Translations under genes and position numbers: made by a program
Part shown: positions 19,890 to 28,383 of the stretch, piece by piece
Layout of the letters: each line of letters begins with the position of its first letter
Numbering within the stretch: position 1 is the stretch's first letter
NCBI RefSeq assembly: GCF_000426585.1
Contig: NZ_AUFQ01000013.1
Span: 27,841-91,840 of the forward strand
Direction: 5' to 3'
Origin: Segatella baroniae DSM 16972 = JCM 13447
GTDB lineage: Bacteria > Bacteroidota > Bacteroidia > Bacteroidales > Bacteroidaceae
Length of the DNA stretch: 64,000 nt
Notes under the pieces: generated by a model
Databases searched by the model: none
Seen by the model: only the letters and a program-made list of their open reading frames with translations
Told to the model about the DNA's origin: nothing

Positions 19890-20306
19890 CTATTTTGCCC
19901 TGGGAGAAAGCACGTAATTCGTGACTTGCACAGTCGAAATCAAATCACCGGTCTCGTCCTTGATATCTATATGCCAAGTGTGGAGCGTCCTTCCCTTGTG
20001 CAACAGCCGGCCATACGCCGTGACGGTGGAGCCGTAACTGACGGCTTTCACGTGCGTGCCGTTGACATTTATGCCCACGCTGATCTTGCCCGGACACAAC
20101 GCCATCGAGCCCACGCCTGCCAGATTCTCGGCCAACGCCAGGGAAGCGCCACCGCTCAGGAAGCCGAAGACCTGCTTGTTGCGGTTGTCCACCTTCATCG
20201 TCGCCTGCAAAGTGTCAGGCTCGGGCGTGGAGATGAACTCCATCCCGAGCGTGTTTGACAGTCCATCTTGTGACTTGATGGTTTCCTTTAAGTTCTCTAC
20301 ATTCAT
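19890..20306 (-). CDS. Hotdog thioesterase, probable DHNA-CoA thioesterase
   Basis: 138 residues of the PaaI/MenI hotdog family. The core helix segment FGFLSGGASLALAENLAGVG carries the Gly-Gly and the catalytic Glu expected of this group, and GINVNGTHVKAV fits the following strand. Known PaaI-like proteins hydrolyse aromatic CoA esters. In menaquinone synthesis a thioesterase is needed to release 1,4-dihydroxy-2-naphthoate after MenB, and adjacency to menFDBCE makes that the likeliest role. Its start overlaps the korC stop by four bases (ATGA), so it is co-translated with the oxidoreductase genes. Confidence 0.75.
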   Translation of the reverse strand: MNVENLKETIKSQDGLSNTLGMEFISTPEPDTLQATMKVDNRNKQVFGFLSGGASLALAENLAGVGSMALCPGKISVGINVNGTHVKAVSYGSTVTAYGRLLHKGRTLHTWHIDIKDETGDLISTVQVTNYVLSPRAK

Positions 20307-20845
20307 TGTTTTTGAATTATCTTTCTACCCTCATCGACAGCTTCCATGTTCAGAGGAATCAACTGATGATGACGCTCCGGCAACGTTTTGTAGAGCGCCT
20401 TCTCCAACGCCTGCGGCGTGACGAGGGGGCAAACCTGGAGCAATCCGCCCAATACAATCATGTTGAAGACCTTGGCGTTTTTCATTTCCGCAGCCTTGTC
20501 CATGGCGTCTATCCGATAAACCGTAATGTCATTGCGGGTCGGTGGGTTCATGATTCCATAGCCGTCATAGATGAGAATGCCGCCCGGTTTGAGCTTGGGT
20601 TCAAACTTGTCAAGCGACGGTTGGTTCAAAACGATGGCGATGTCGTACTTGCTCAAGATGGGTGAAGATATGCGTTCGTCGCTCACGATGACCGTCACGT
20701 TGGCCGTTCCGCCACGCTGTTCGGGGCCGTAAGCTGGCATCCACGTCACTTCCTTGTCTTCCATCAGTCCGGAATAGGCCAGAATCTTACCCATGGAAAG
20801 TACGCCTTGCCCGCCAAAGCCGGCTATAATGATTTCCTGTTTCAT
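20303..20845 (-). CDS. korC: 2-oxoacid:ferredoxin oxidoreductase, gamma subunit
   Basis: 180 residues. It opens EIIIAGFGGQGVLSMGKILA, the glycine-rich motif of the gamma domain shared by pyruvate, 2-oxoglutarate and branched-chain ferredoxin oxidoreductases. The PAYGPEQRGGTANVTVIVS segment is typical of the 2-oxoglutarate/2-oxoisovalerate group. It functions with the alpha, beta and ferredoxin subunits encoded just upstream in oxidative decarboxylation of a 2-oxoacid to an acyl-CoA with reduction of ferredoxin. It lies 10 bases after korB. Confidence 0.88.
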   Translation of the reverse strand: MKQEIIIAGFGGQGVLSMGKILAYSGLMEDKEVTWMPAYGPEQRGGTANVTVIVSDERISSPILSKYDIAIVLNQPSLDKFEPKLKPGGILIYDGYGIMNPPTRNDITVYRIDAMDKAAEMKNAKVFNMIVLGGLLQVCPLVTPQALEKALYKTLPERHHQLIPLNMEAVDEGRKIIQKQ

Positions 20846-20855
20846 ACTCTTGTTT

Positions 20856-21626
20856 TTATAGATTGGTAGTATCTTTCAAATCACCTTTCGGATAGTATGC
20901 CAGCATGTGCTCCCTCAACCACTCGTTGGCCTTGACCGGTGTGAGCTTCCAACCGCTCGAACAGGTGCTGACTATCTCGACGAGGCTGGAGCCTTTGCCT
21001 GCCATCGAAGACTCGAAAGCCTTTCGGATGGCCTTCTTCGCCGCACGGACAGACGCCACCGTGTCGACGCTTTGCCGCGTCACATAGCATGTTCCATCCA
21101 GCTGGGCGGCTATTTCCGTCATCTTGAGTGGGTATCCGTGCAGTTCCGGATCGCGTCCGTAAGGACAAGTGCTTGTCTTCTGGCCCAACAAAGTGGTAGG
21201 CGCCATCTGTCCACCGGTCATTCCGTAGATGGCGTTGTTGATGAAAATGATGGTCATGTTCTCACCTCTGTTCAACGCGTGGATGGTCTCTGCCGTTCCG
21301 ATACATGCCAAGTCGCCGTCACCCTGATAGGTGAAGACGAGGCGGTCGGGCCACACGCGCTTGATGGCCGTAGCCACTGCGGGCGCACGCCCATGGGCGG
21401 CTTCCTGCCAGTCGATGTCCAGATAGCGGTAGGCGAACACCGCACAGCCTACCGGACATACGCCGACGGTTTTCTCCTCCAGCCCCATGTCGCTCACGAC
21501 CTCGGCCACGAGTTTGTGCACCACGCCATGGGAACAGCCCGCGCAATAGTGCATCGGCGTGTCATTCATCAATTCCGGCTTCGCATACACGAGGTTCTCC
21601 GGTGAGATAATATTGTTCTGATCCAT
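20856..21626 (-). CDS. korB: 2-oxoacid:ferredoxin oxidoreductase, beta subunit (ThDP-binding)
   Basis: 256 residues. The ThDP motif is TYQGDGDLACIGTAETIHAL followed by FINNAIYGMTGGQMAPTT. Cys residues in HYCAGCSHG, GVCPVGCAVF and STCSSGW fit the [4Fe-4S] cluster ligands of the beta subunit. GGQMAPTT is characteristic of 2-oxoglutarate or 2-oxoisovalerate enzymes. The exact substrate cannot be proved; 2-oxoglutarate is favoured by the four-gene form and the neighbouring menD. It lies 4 bases after korA. Confidence 0.9.
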   Translation of the reverse strand: MDQNNIISPENLVYAKPELMNDTPMHYCAGCSHGVVHKLVAEVVSDMGLEEKTVGVCPVGCAVFAYRYLDIDWQEAAHGRAPAVATAIKRVWPDRLVFTYQGDGDLACIGTAETIHALNRGENMTIIFINNAIYGMTGGQMAPTTLLGQKTSTCPYGRDPELHGYPLKMTEIAAQLDGTCYVTRQSVDTVASVRAAKKAIRKAFESSMAGKGSSLVEIVSTCSSGWKLTPVKANEWLREHMLAYYPKGDLKDTTNL

Positions 21627-21630
21627 AGCC

Positions 21631-22719
21631 TTATTCCTTTACAAGTTTAGTTTCCAATGCCGTTACGATTTCTTCCGGGTCCGGCACGATGCCACCCAAC
21701 CGTCCAAAATGCTCTACCGGCAACTTCCCGTTGATGGCCAGACGCACGTCCTGCACCATCTGGCCGGCATTGATCTCGACAACCAGAATGCCCTTCTTGC
21801 CTTTAGCCAGCTCCGCAATTTGCTTTTTGGGGAACGGCCACAGCGTAATCGGGCGGAAAAGTCCCACTTTCATGCCCCGCTTGCGAGCCGACTTCATGCC
21901 TTTTTCGGCAATACGGGCCGCACTGCCGAAAGCCACAATCATATATTCGGCGTCGTCCAACTGCTGTGTTTCAAACCGCACCTCAGCCTCTTCAATCTGC
22001 CGGTATTTGTCCTGCAAGGCAATATTGCGCAGTTCCATCACCTCAGACTTCAATTCAAGCGACGTGATGACATTGGGCTGCCTGCCCCCGAAGCGGCCCA
22101 TCGTGGCCCAGGGGCATTCCTTTTTGATTTCTTCTTCCGTGCGGCGAGGCTTCATCGGTGGCAACACCACCTTCTCCATCATCTGTCCGATGACGCCATC
22201 CGACAGAATCATGGCCGGGTTGCGATACCTGAAGGCCAGCGTAAAGGCCAAGTCCATGAAATCGGCCATTTCCTGTACGGACGACGGAGCCAGCACGATG
22301 ACGTTGTAGTCGCCATTGCCTCCGCCGCGCGTGGCCTGGAAATAATCGCTCTGCGAAGGCTGGATGGTGCCCAGTCCGGGGCCGCCACGCTGCACATTCA
22401 CGATGACTCCGGGCACTTCCGCACCGGCCATATAAGATATTCCCTCCTGCATCAGGGCCACACCGGGGCTTGACGAGGTTGTAAAGACGCGCTTGCCGGC
22501 TCCGGCTGCGCCATAAACCATATTGATGGAGGCCACTTCGCTCTCCGCCTGGACGACCACCATGCCGGTCGTCTCCCAGGGTTTCAGCAGCGACAGGGTC
22601 TCTATGATTTCCGTCTGGGGAGTGATCGGGTAACCAAAAAAGCCATCCACGCCGCAGCGAACCGCCGCATGGGCAATGGCCTCGTTGCCCTTCATCAATG
22701 TAACTTCTTGCTTTTCCAT
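21631..22719 (-). CDS. korA: 2-oxoacid:ferredoxin oxidoreductase, alpha subunit
   Basis: 362 residues from MEKQEVTLMKGNEAIAHA; an apparent longer frame upstream overlaps korD and is rejected. The GNEAIAHAAV and FGYPITPQTEIIE segments are diagnostic of the alpha subunit pyrimidine-binding domain. TTSSSPGVALMQEGISYMAG and the C-terminal transketolase-like domain (VVEINAGQMVQDVR) follow. The gene is 4 bases after korD and 4 before korB. It binds the 2-oxoacid side of the active site together with KorB. Confidence 0.92.
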   Translation of the reverse strand: MEKQEVTLMKGNEAIAHAAVRCGVDGFFGYPITPQTEIIETLSLLKPWETTGMVVVQAESEVASINMVYGAAGAGKRVFTTSSSPGVALMQEGISYMAGAEVPGVIVNVQRGGPGLGTIQPSQSDYFQATRGGGNGDYNVIVLAPSSVQEMADFMDLAFTLAFRYRNPAMILSDGVIGQMMEKVVLPPMKPRRTEEEIKKECPWATMGRFGGRQPNVITSLELKSEVMELRNIALQDKYRQIEEAEVRFETQQLDDAEYMIVAFGSAARIAEKGMKSARKRGMKVGLFRPITLWPFPKKQIAELAKGKKGILVVEINAGQMVQDVRLAINGKLPVEHFGRLGGIVPDPEEIVTALETKLVKE

Positions 22720-22723
22720 ATTC

Positions 22724-22966
22724 TTAGACTTGATCTTCCATTCGTTTACGATACACCGTAATGCAACCGTCGGGGCAGACGATCGCGCACGCGCTGCAAC
22801 CGACACAGCGGTCGACATTGCTTCCAGGCTCCACATAGGGATACCCATGCACATTGACTTTCTTATCTGCCATCACAATGACGTCTTGCGGACATGCGAC
22901 AGCGCACAGACCGCAGCCTTTGCATCGGTCCGTGTTCACCACGATGGCACCTTTTATTTTACCCAT
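22724..22966 (-). CDS. korD: 2x[4Fe-4S] ferredoxin subunit
   Basis: 80 residues with two cluster motifs: CKGCGLCAVACP and CVGCSACAIVCP. It is the electron-transfer delta subunit of the four-subunit oxidoreductase and passes electrons to free ferredoxin. A nine-residue extension before the first cluster and a short basic tail frame the domain. It is the first catalytic gene of the kor set, 46 bases after the small TPR gene. Confidence 0.93.
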   Translation of the reverse strand: MGKIKGAIVVNTDRCKGCGLCAVACPQDVIVMADKKVNVHGYPYVEPGSNVDRCVGCSACAIVCPDGCITVYRKRMEDQV

Positions 22967-23012
22967 AGTCTTTGTATTTAGTATGATTTCATGAATTTAT
23001 CTGTTGCAAACA

Positions 23013-23195
23013 TCAAGGGTTATACATGTCCTTGCAATAAAACGCAAGAATGTTGTCGAGCATTTGCTTCGCCTCCACAGCCGGACTTTCCGGGTCGAGT
23101 GCAATCGCCTCCATATAACAATTGAGGGCTGCCTGCCAATTTTGCTGCTTGCGGAACTCGTTGCCCCGCAAATACCATTCACAACTTGTCATCAA
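23013..23195 (-). CDS. Small single-TPR protein, first gene of kor-men cluster
   Basis: 60 residues containing one tetratricopeptide-like helix pair (YLRGNEFRKQQNWQAALNCY and a following AIALDP segment) and a third helix. This matches the consensus pattern of TPRs with hydrophobic residues and a Pro at the end. Single repeats usually bind a partner protein; a role with the Kor complex is only inferred from position. Translation may start at the second Met. It has its own promoter upstream and is 46 bases before korD. Confidence 0.7.
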   Translation of the reverse strand: MMTSCEWYLRGNEFRKQQNWQAALNCYMEAIALDPESPAVEAKQMLDNILAFYCKDMYNP

Positions 23196-23255
23196 TGAAC
23201 TTATGTTTTGTCAACCTTTGGCTTTTCAAAAGTGAATATTACGATTTTACAAACA

Positions 23256-23263
23256 CAAATATA
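23256..23263 (-). promoter_or_regulatory. Likely promoter of the kor-men cluster
   Basis: TATATTTG on the minus strand, 60 bases before the small TPR gene. A TTTTG lies 17 bases further upstream, slightly short of the usual spacing. No other TAnnTTTG box was noticed between here and menE. Confidence 0.5.
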
Positions 23264-23466
23264 ACGAAAATATCAATAAACAAAATGCGACATGCCGCTT
23301 TTTTAAATTATATTAAACTCAAAGCGGGGACTGGCCAAAAGGTGGGAAGACCGGCGGAAAGGCTGCTTGGAAGGGCCAAAGGCGTTAAATTATAACAAAT
23401 AAACGGCATGAATACGACATGAATATGGAATCTAAAGTAATTTTACAGAAAATTAGAATCAAACGA

Positions 23467-23865
23467 ATGACACATGGGATCATCATAGGAATAGGGAGCA
23501 ACTTCCAGCCGACCGAGAACGTCCGTCGGGCCGGAGCGCTGCTCACCCGCCTTTTCCATGACTGCGAATGGAGCCCGTTTGTCACAACCGAGCCTGTCGG
23601 CCTTCGTTCCGATCCCTTCCTCAACGGCTTGCTTCGGGCCTCGACGACGCTGGACGAGGCTGAAGTCAGTCGTCTCTTGAAAGATATGGAAAGCCGTTTG
23701 GGCCGCACGCCGGCCGACAAGCGGGACGGGAAAGTGGTCATCGACCTCGACCTGATGGCCTTTGACGGGCAGCGGCGGCACGAGCGCAACTGGCTGTTCC
23801 CGTTCCAAGCGCAACTGCTCAAAGCACTGAATGACAAACCCAACAACATCATTGATATCATATGA
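23467..23865 (+). CDS. folK: HPPK (folate biosynthesis), short form
   Basis: 132 residues from MTHGIIIGIGSNFQPTENV; two in-frame ATGs at 23419 and 23425 are possible but would add residues not typical of the family. The enzyme transfers pyrophosphate from ATP to 6-hydroxymethyl-7,8-dihydropterin. GIGSN...P..N at the start, the substrate segment TEPVGLRSDPFLNG and the Mg-binding KRDGKVVIDLDLMAF are present. The C-terminal third, which usually has an HPR motif, is missing, making it about 25-30 residues short. Its stop overlaps the start of the M64 peptidase gene (ATGA). It could be a FolK relative with changed function. Confidence 0.75.
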   Translation: MTHGIIIGIGSNFQPTENVRRAGALLTRLFHDCEWSPFVTTEPVGLRSDPFLNGLLRASTTLDEAEVSRLLKDMESRLGRTPADKRDGKVVIDLDLMAFDGQRRHERNWLFPFQAQLLKALNDKPNNIIDII

Positions 23866-25142
23866 AGAATCGTTTTTTCCATCTTTTGCTGTTCCTTGCG
23901 CTCTTCGCGACGGACAGCGTGGCCCAAGACTTCGACAAGTACTTTGTCGACAAGACCCTCCGCATCGACTACATCTTTGCCGGTGACGCCCGCCGACAGG
24001 AGATTTCGGTCGACGAACTCTGCGTGGAGCCCCGCTGGTGGGGCAAGCGCAGCCGGCTGGCCGAGGTTCCCATGGAGGGCTACGGCCAAATCATCATGAA
24101 AGACCATGCCACGGGAACCGTCATCTATCGCAACTCTTTCTCGACACTCTTCCAGGAATGGCTCTCCTATCCTGAAGCGCAGACCACCCGAAAGTCGTTC
24201 GAAAACGTTTTCCTGGCACCCATGCCGCGCCAGAAGGCTGACGTAACCGTGGAACTGTATGACAACCGTCGGAAAGTCACCGCCCGACTGACACATGCCG
24301 TCGACCCCGCCGACATCCTCATCCGCCACACCGGCTACAAGAACGTGACGCCCTACGAGACGCTGCAAATGCCGGCCGACACCGCCCGCTGCATCCGCAT
24401 CGCCTACATCGCCGAAGGCTATCAGCCCTCCGAAATGCCGCTCTTCATGAAAGATGCGAAGGAAGCCATGGAGGCCATGTTCGCCCACGAGCCTTTCAAG
24501 AGCTTGCGCGACCGGTTCCAGATCGTGGCCGTCAAAGCCCCTTCCATCGACAGCGGAACGAGCGAGCCGCGTGCGGGCATTTGGAAAAACACGGCCCTCC
24601 ACTCCCATTTCGACACGTTCTACAGCGACCGCTACCTCACGACGCTCCACCTGAAAGACCTTCATGAATGGCTGGCCGGCGTTCCCTACGAGCACATCAT
24701 CGTACTGGTGAACACGGCAACCTACGGCGGTGGCGGCATTCTGAACTCCTACAACCTCACGGCAGCCCATCACCCGAAGACCAAACCCGTGGTCGTTCAC
24801 GAGTTCGGGCACAGCTTTGCGGGCCTTGCCGACGAGTATGCCTACGAAGCGGAGGCCATCCCCATGTATCCCAAGGACATCGAACCGTGGGAAGCCAACA
24901 TCACGACGCTGAAGGATTTCGACAGCAAATGGAAGGACATGCTCGACAAGCGCACGAAGATTCCCACGCCGTTGAATCCCAAACACATGGAGAAGGCCGG
25001 CGTCTACGAAGGCGCGGGCTACAGCCTGAAGGGCGTTTACCGTGCGTTCCAGGACTGCCGCATGCGCACCAATGAGAATCCGGAGTTCTGCCCCGTATGC
25101 CGCCGGCAGCTCGAACGCGTCATCCGCTTCTACACGGAATAG
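23862..25142 (+). CDS. Secreted peptidase of family M64 (IgA peptidase M64 type)
   Basis: 426 residues with a signal peptide (MKNRFFHLLLFLALFATDSV). An N-terminal M64 beta domain (about 20-130) precedes the metalloprotease domain with the zinc motif VVHEFGHSFAGLADEY: His313, Glu314 and His317, with the downstream Asp as third ligand. The family was named after a Clostridium ramosum IgA protease, but the substrates of Bacteroidota members are mostly unknown. It is co-translated with folK through a four-base overlap, an odd pairing. A strong terminator follows. Confidence 0.9.
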   Translation: MKNRFFHLLLFLALFATDSVAQDFDKYFVDKTLRIDYIFAGDARRQEISVDELCVEPRWWGKRSRLAEVPMEGYGQIIMKDHATGTVIYRNSFSTLFQEWLSYPEAQTTRKSFENVFLAPMPRQKADVTVELYDNRRKVTARLTHAVDPADILIRHTGYKNVTPYETLQMPADTARCIRIAYIAEGYQPSEMPLFMKDAKEAMEAMFAHEPFKSLRDRFQIVAVKAPSIDSGTSEPRAGIWKNTALHSHFDTFYSDRYLTTLHLKDLHEWLAGVPYEHIIVLVNTATYGGGGILNSYNLTAAHHPKTKPVVVHEFGHSFAGLADEYAYEAEAIPMYPKDIEPWEANITTLKDFDSKWKDMLDKRTKIPTPLNPKHMEKAGVYEGAGYSLKGVYRAFQDCRMRTNENPEFCPVCRRQLERVIRFYTE

Positions 25143-25184
25143 CCTGCGTGCAGCCGCATCGGGCATTTGGCAAATCAAGAAAGG

Positions 25185-25224
25185 GGAACGCCCGGGCAAA
25201 GTCGGCCCGGGCGTTCCTTCTTTT
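25185..25224 (+). terminator. Rho-independent terminator after the M64 gene
   Basis: Perfect 13-bp stem GGAACGCCCGGGC / GCCCGGGCGTTCC with a 7-base loop, followed by TTCTTTT. Confidence 0.85.
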
Positions 25225-25380
25225 GTGCGTATGGCTTATAAAATCGATGATTCCCATTCAAGAAAACGACGGTGGAGAAATCCCGCGCCAAGGCAGAAGC
25301 CCAACGCCAAGGCGCAGCATGATTCTTCACGCCCCTACGGCTCACGCCATTCGCAAAATTGAAAAACCGCAGCGCGGAAA

Positions 25381-25568
25381 ACGTCAAAACATAACGAAAG
25401 TTAAGTCCCGAGATTCGGAAATCGTCAAAACATAACGAAAGTTAAGTCCCGAGGTTCGGAAATCGTCAAAACATAACGTGTGTTAAATTCCGAGGTTCGG
25501 GAAACGCCAAAACAAACGGCGGCGGACTTTCCGCAGCCGGGGAAACGCCAAAACAAATGGCGGGACGG
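25381..25568 (+). repeat. 41-bp tandem repeat array
   Basis: Five copies with starts at 25381, 25422, 25463, 25505 and 25546 (periods 41, 41, 42, 41). The unit core is CGTCAAAACATAACGAAAG then TTAAGTCCCGAGRTTCGGAAAT. The first three copies are nearly identical; the last two diverge and become GC-rich. There are no spacers and no ORF, so this is not a CRISPR. It occupies most of the 528-base gap between the M64 terminator and the 3' end of the TonB receptor. Confidence 0.85.
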
Positions 25569-25670
25569 AAAAACGAAGACAGTCTTTGACCATTCAATCA
25601 CACGAAAGGCAATTCGTCGCGGCTGAAGAGAACGAATCGGTGCGGATGGGCCATATTCGCCTGAAAAGCC

Positions 25671-28016
25671 TCAATAGCTGACCTTCAACCCCACGTAATA
25701 AGTGCGTGGCTGCGACGGGCCGTAGATGTAGGACGCGTCTCTGTCCCATCCTTTGTCTATATCCTTTTGATAGGCGTTCGTGAGGTTCTGCACGCCACCA
25801 TTCAACTGCGCCTTCACTCCGTCGACAGCCTTGAAGTCGTAGGAGAGTTTCAGGTTCAACGTCATGAACGCGGGTGTGTCGACGGCCACGGGCTTCGCCA
25901 CGCCCGAACCGGCGGCATGGCCCACGAGCATGCTGCCCGTGTAGTTGCCGGTCAGGCCTACCGTGAATCTTTTCAGAGGTTCCACGCTTGCCGTGAAGTA
26001 GCCATAAAGGTTGGGGGTGCGCATCATTTTCCGCTCTTTCGGGGCCTCCTCGTCCCATTCCACCGCCTCCTTGTAGCGACTTTGCTGCCAGGTTATGCCG
26101 CCCTGCAATTGGAATTGGCGCGAAAAAGCCGCCTTTCCCTCCACGTTCAGGCCCAAGACCGTTGCCGCGTTGGCGTTGTAACGCTCGAGAATGCCAATGC
26201 CGAATGCGTCTTTCTCTTCCAATTTACGCTGTGCGAACACATGGTCGAGGTGGGTGAAGAAGCCCTCGACGAGCAGATTGGCCTGAACCTTGCCGAACGC
26301 ATGATACATGTCGGCCGACAGGCTGATGCTGTTCGACCGCTCTTCTTTCAGCCCCGAGGCCAGGCGTGTCTTCAGGCGCTCCCCGCCCGCCAGCGTGGTG
26401 TGCAGGTCTTCGTCGAACGCCTGCGGCGCACGGAAGCCACCGGCGTATGTCAGGCGGAGGTTGACCTCTTCCACTGGGTTGAAACGCAGGTTGGCGCGCG
26501 GGCTGAAAATGAAGTGGCCGATCAGGTTGTGCTTGTCCACGCGGCCACCCAGCAGCAGGCTCCACCGCTTGTCCTTCCATTCATTCTGGAAGAAAAGGCT
26601 GCCCACGCGCACGTGCTGCCGTGTGACGACATCGTAGCCGAGCGCGTGGTCTTTCAATCCATCGTAGCTATACTCCGCCCCCAGCGTGAAGTCGGCCGGC
26701 ATGAAGGCCAGACGTTCAAAGGAGTGCACAAGCTGCATGCCGCCCAAGACATTCAGGTCGCGCGTCTTGCTGTAAGCCTTCAGCGCCTCGGCCTTGCTCT
26801 CCGCCGAACCGTCACCGGTGCCGCCGTAATAGCTGTTGCGCGACACGCTCTGGAAAGAGGCATACGCCGACAGGTGGTTCTGTCCGTCGGGCGTAAAGAG
26901 GTCGTAGCCCAGGTTTCCGCCATGGATTTCGTGCTGGAGCTGTTCGGCGATGTTCGCCTCGTGTGCGGGCAGGTCAAGATGGTTGCCGCCTCGTCTGAAC
27001 TCGTTCAGCGCATGGTATTGCAACGTCAGCTTGGAATAGTTGTCCAGGCGCAGGAACGAGTTGAGGCCGACGGTCTTGTTGGCCAACTTGGGCAAATCCG
27101 TAAAACCGTCGCGGTCGCGGTCGTAGCCGTCGCGGTGGCGGCTGCCGGCATAGACGGAGAAGCCCGCCCGATTGTTTTTCGACACGATGGACGCGTTGAG
27201 CGTCGTGATGTTGTCAAAAGACTTTCCGCCTTCCATGCCCATCAGCGTGTGTGACAGTTCGGCCCAATTGCCGGTGGGCTCTTTGGTGATGATGTTGATG
27301 GTGCCGCCGATGGCTGACGAGCCGAACAGGGCCGAGCCGCCACCGCGTGCCACCTCCACGCGCTCCACCATGTTGGCCGGAATCTGCTCCAGCCCATAGA
27401 CGCCTTGCAGAGCCGTGAACACTGGTCGCGAGTCGATGAGTATCTGTGAATAATGCCCGTCGAGCCCGTTGATGCGTACCTGTGAGAACCCGCAGTTGGC
27501 ACAATTGTCCTCCGTCCTCACGCCGGGTTGGAAATTGAGCCCTTGGGCCAGGCACATCGATTGTGTGATGTCAAACATGCGGGTGTCGAGAACATTGACG
27601 AGCGTGGGGGCGTTGCGGCGCAACGAAAGGCTTCGATTGGACGACACGACAACCTCGTCCAGCGAGATTTCGTCTTCCGTCAGTAGGAAGTCAAGATTGC
27701 TCCCAACGTTGGGCACCACGTCTATCGACTGGCGCGCCGCACGGAATCCGGCCAGTCTCACCTCTATCGTCTGCTTGCCTTCGGGGAGATTCTCCAAATG
27801 ATAGCGGCCTTCCACGTCGGTCACGTTGACCAGCATGGTGCCCAGAATCTTTACGCTGACATGCGCCAAAGGCTCACCCGTATTTTTTTCCTTGATTACT
27901 CCGGAGACGCTGGCTCCGGTTCTTTTGCTTGGCGATTCCGCCCGGACAACTGTAAAAATGCACAACAGCAGCAATAGCATACCGCCACGTTTGATCCATG
28001 TTATTCTATTCGTCAT
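25671..28016 (-). CDS. TonB-dependent outer membrane receptor (CirA/FepA-like)
   Basis: 781 residues from MTNRITWIKRGGMLLL, with a signal peptide. Next come a carboxypeptidase-like Ig domain (about 40-115), a plug (about 125-245) and a 22-strand barrel ending in VGLKVSY with the C-terminal aromatic residue needed for assembly. The plug contains EDNCANCGFSQVRINGLDG, with a Cys-x2-Cys pair, and IDSRPVFTALQGVYGLEQIP, typical of monomeric receptors for metal complexes or cofactors. There is no SusD partner, so glycan import is unlikely. The substrate is not assigned. The promoter upstream is clear. Confidence 0.9.
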   Translation of the reverse strand: MTNRITWIKRGGMLLLLLCIFTVVRAESPSKRTGASVSGVIKEKNTGEPLAHVSVKILGTMLVNVTDVEGRYHLENLPEGKQTIEVRLAGFRAARQSIDVVPNVGSNLDFLLTEDEISLDEVVVSSNRSLSLRRNAPTLVNVLDTRMFDITQSMCLAQGLNFQPGVRTEDNCANCGFSQVRINGLDGHYSQILIDSRPVFTALQGVYGLEQIPANMVERVEVARGGGSALFGSSAIGGTINIITKEPTGNWAELSHTLMGMEGGKSFDNITTLNASIVSKNNRAGFSVYAGSRHRDGYDRDRDGFTDLPKLANKTVGLNSFLRLDNYSKLTLQYHALNEFRRGGNHLDLPAHEANIAEQLQHEIHGGNLGYDLFTPDGQNHLSAYASFQSVSRNSYYGGTGDGSAESKAEALKAYSKTRDLNVLGGMQLVHSFERLAFMPADFTLGAEYSYDGLKDHALGYDVVTRQHVRVGSLFFQNEWKDKRWSLLLGGRVDKHNLIGHFIFSPRANLRFNPVEEVNLRLTYAGGFRAPQAFDEDLHTTLAGGERLKTRLASGLKEERSNSISLSADMYHAFGKVQANLLVEGFFTHLDHVFAQRKLEEKDAFGIGILERYNANAATVLGLNVEGKAAFSRQFQLQGGITWQQSRYKEAVEWDEEAPKERKMMRTPNLYGYFTASVEPLKRFTVGLTGNYTGSMLVGHAAGSGVAKPVAVDTPAFMTLNLKLSYDFKAVDGVKAQLNGGVQNLTNAYQKDIDKGWDRDASYIYGPSQPRTYYVGLKVSY

Positions 28017-28066
28017 ACTTTCTTGATATTGATAAATTAAAATTCCAGAGTAATTATCTGTGGTTG

Positions 28067-28097
28067 CAAAGGTAGCCCTTCCCTTGAAAGCAGGCAA
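28067..28097 (-). promoter_or_regulatory. Promoter of the TonB receptor gene
   Basis: TTG, 20 bases, TACCTTTG on the minus strand, 50 bases before the start codon. Confidence 0.75.
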
Positions 28098-28383
28098 TAC
28101 CTAAAAGCCATGAATAAAACGCGATGATGCGAAAGCATATCTTGGATGGCACACAGTCCCGACTGTACCGACGGGCGTGTCATGTTTTTGAACGGACACT
28201 CGCGCCCGAGCCTTTGTCCTGCGGCGACGGCTACAACGACCAAAGCATGATGGAATTTGCGGGCTTGGGAGTGGCCACGGCCAACGCACCCCGCGACATA
28301 CAAGAAAAGAGCGACTACATCACCTGTTCAAACGAGGAGGATGGAGTCGCCCATGTCGTGGAAAAGTTTATCTTAAAAGCAAC
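28098..28383. other. Intergenic region with no recognised gene
   Basis: 286 bases between the receptor promoter and the 3' end of the WG-repeat-like gene. Short open frames exist on both strands but have no recognisable motif, start context or promoter. I see nothing else here. Confidence 0.4.

Noticed and set aside
23385..25199. 604-residue open frame on the minus strand
   Set aside because: It lies antisense to the M64 peptidase gene, which has a signal peptide and an intact zinc motif. The antisense frame has no recognisable family.
25381..25568. 41-bp repeats as a CRISPR array
   Set aside because: Repeats are directly adjacent with no unique spacers, and there are no cas genes in the window.
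25767..27254. 495-residue open frame on the plus strand
   Set aside because: Antisense to the TonB receptor barrel; its composition (Val, Arg, His rich) reflects the codon structure of the opposite strand.
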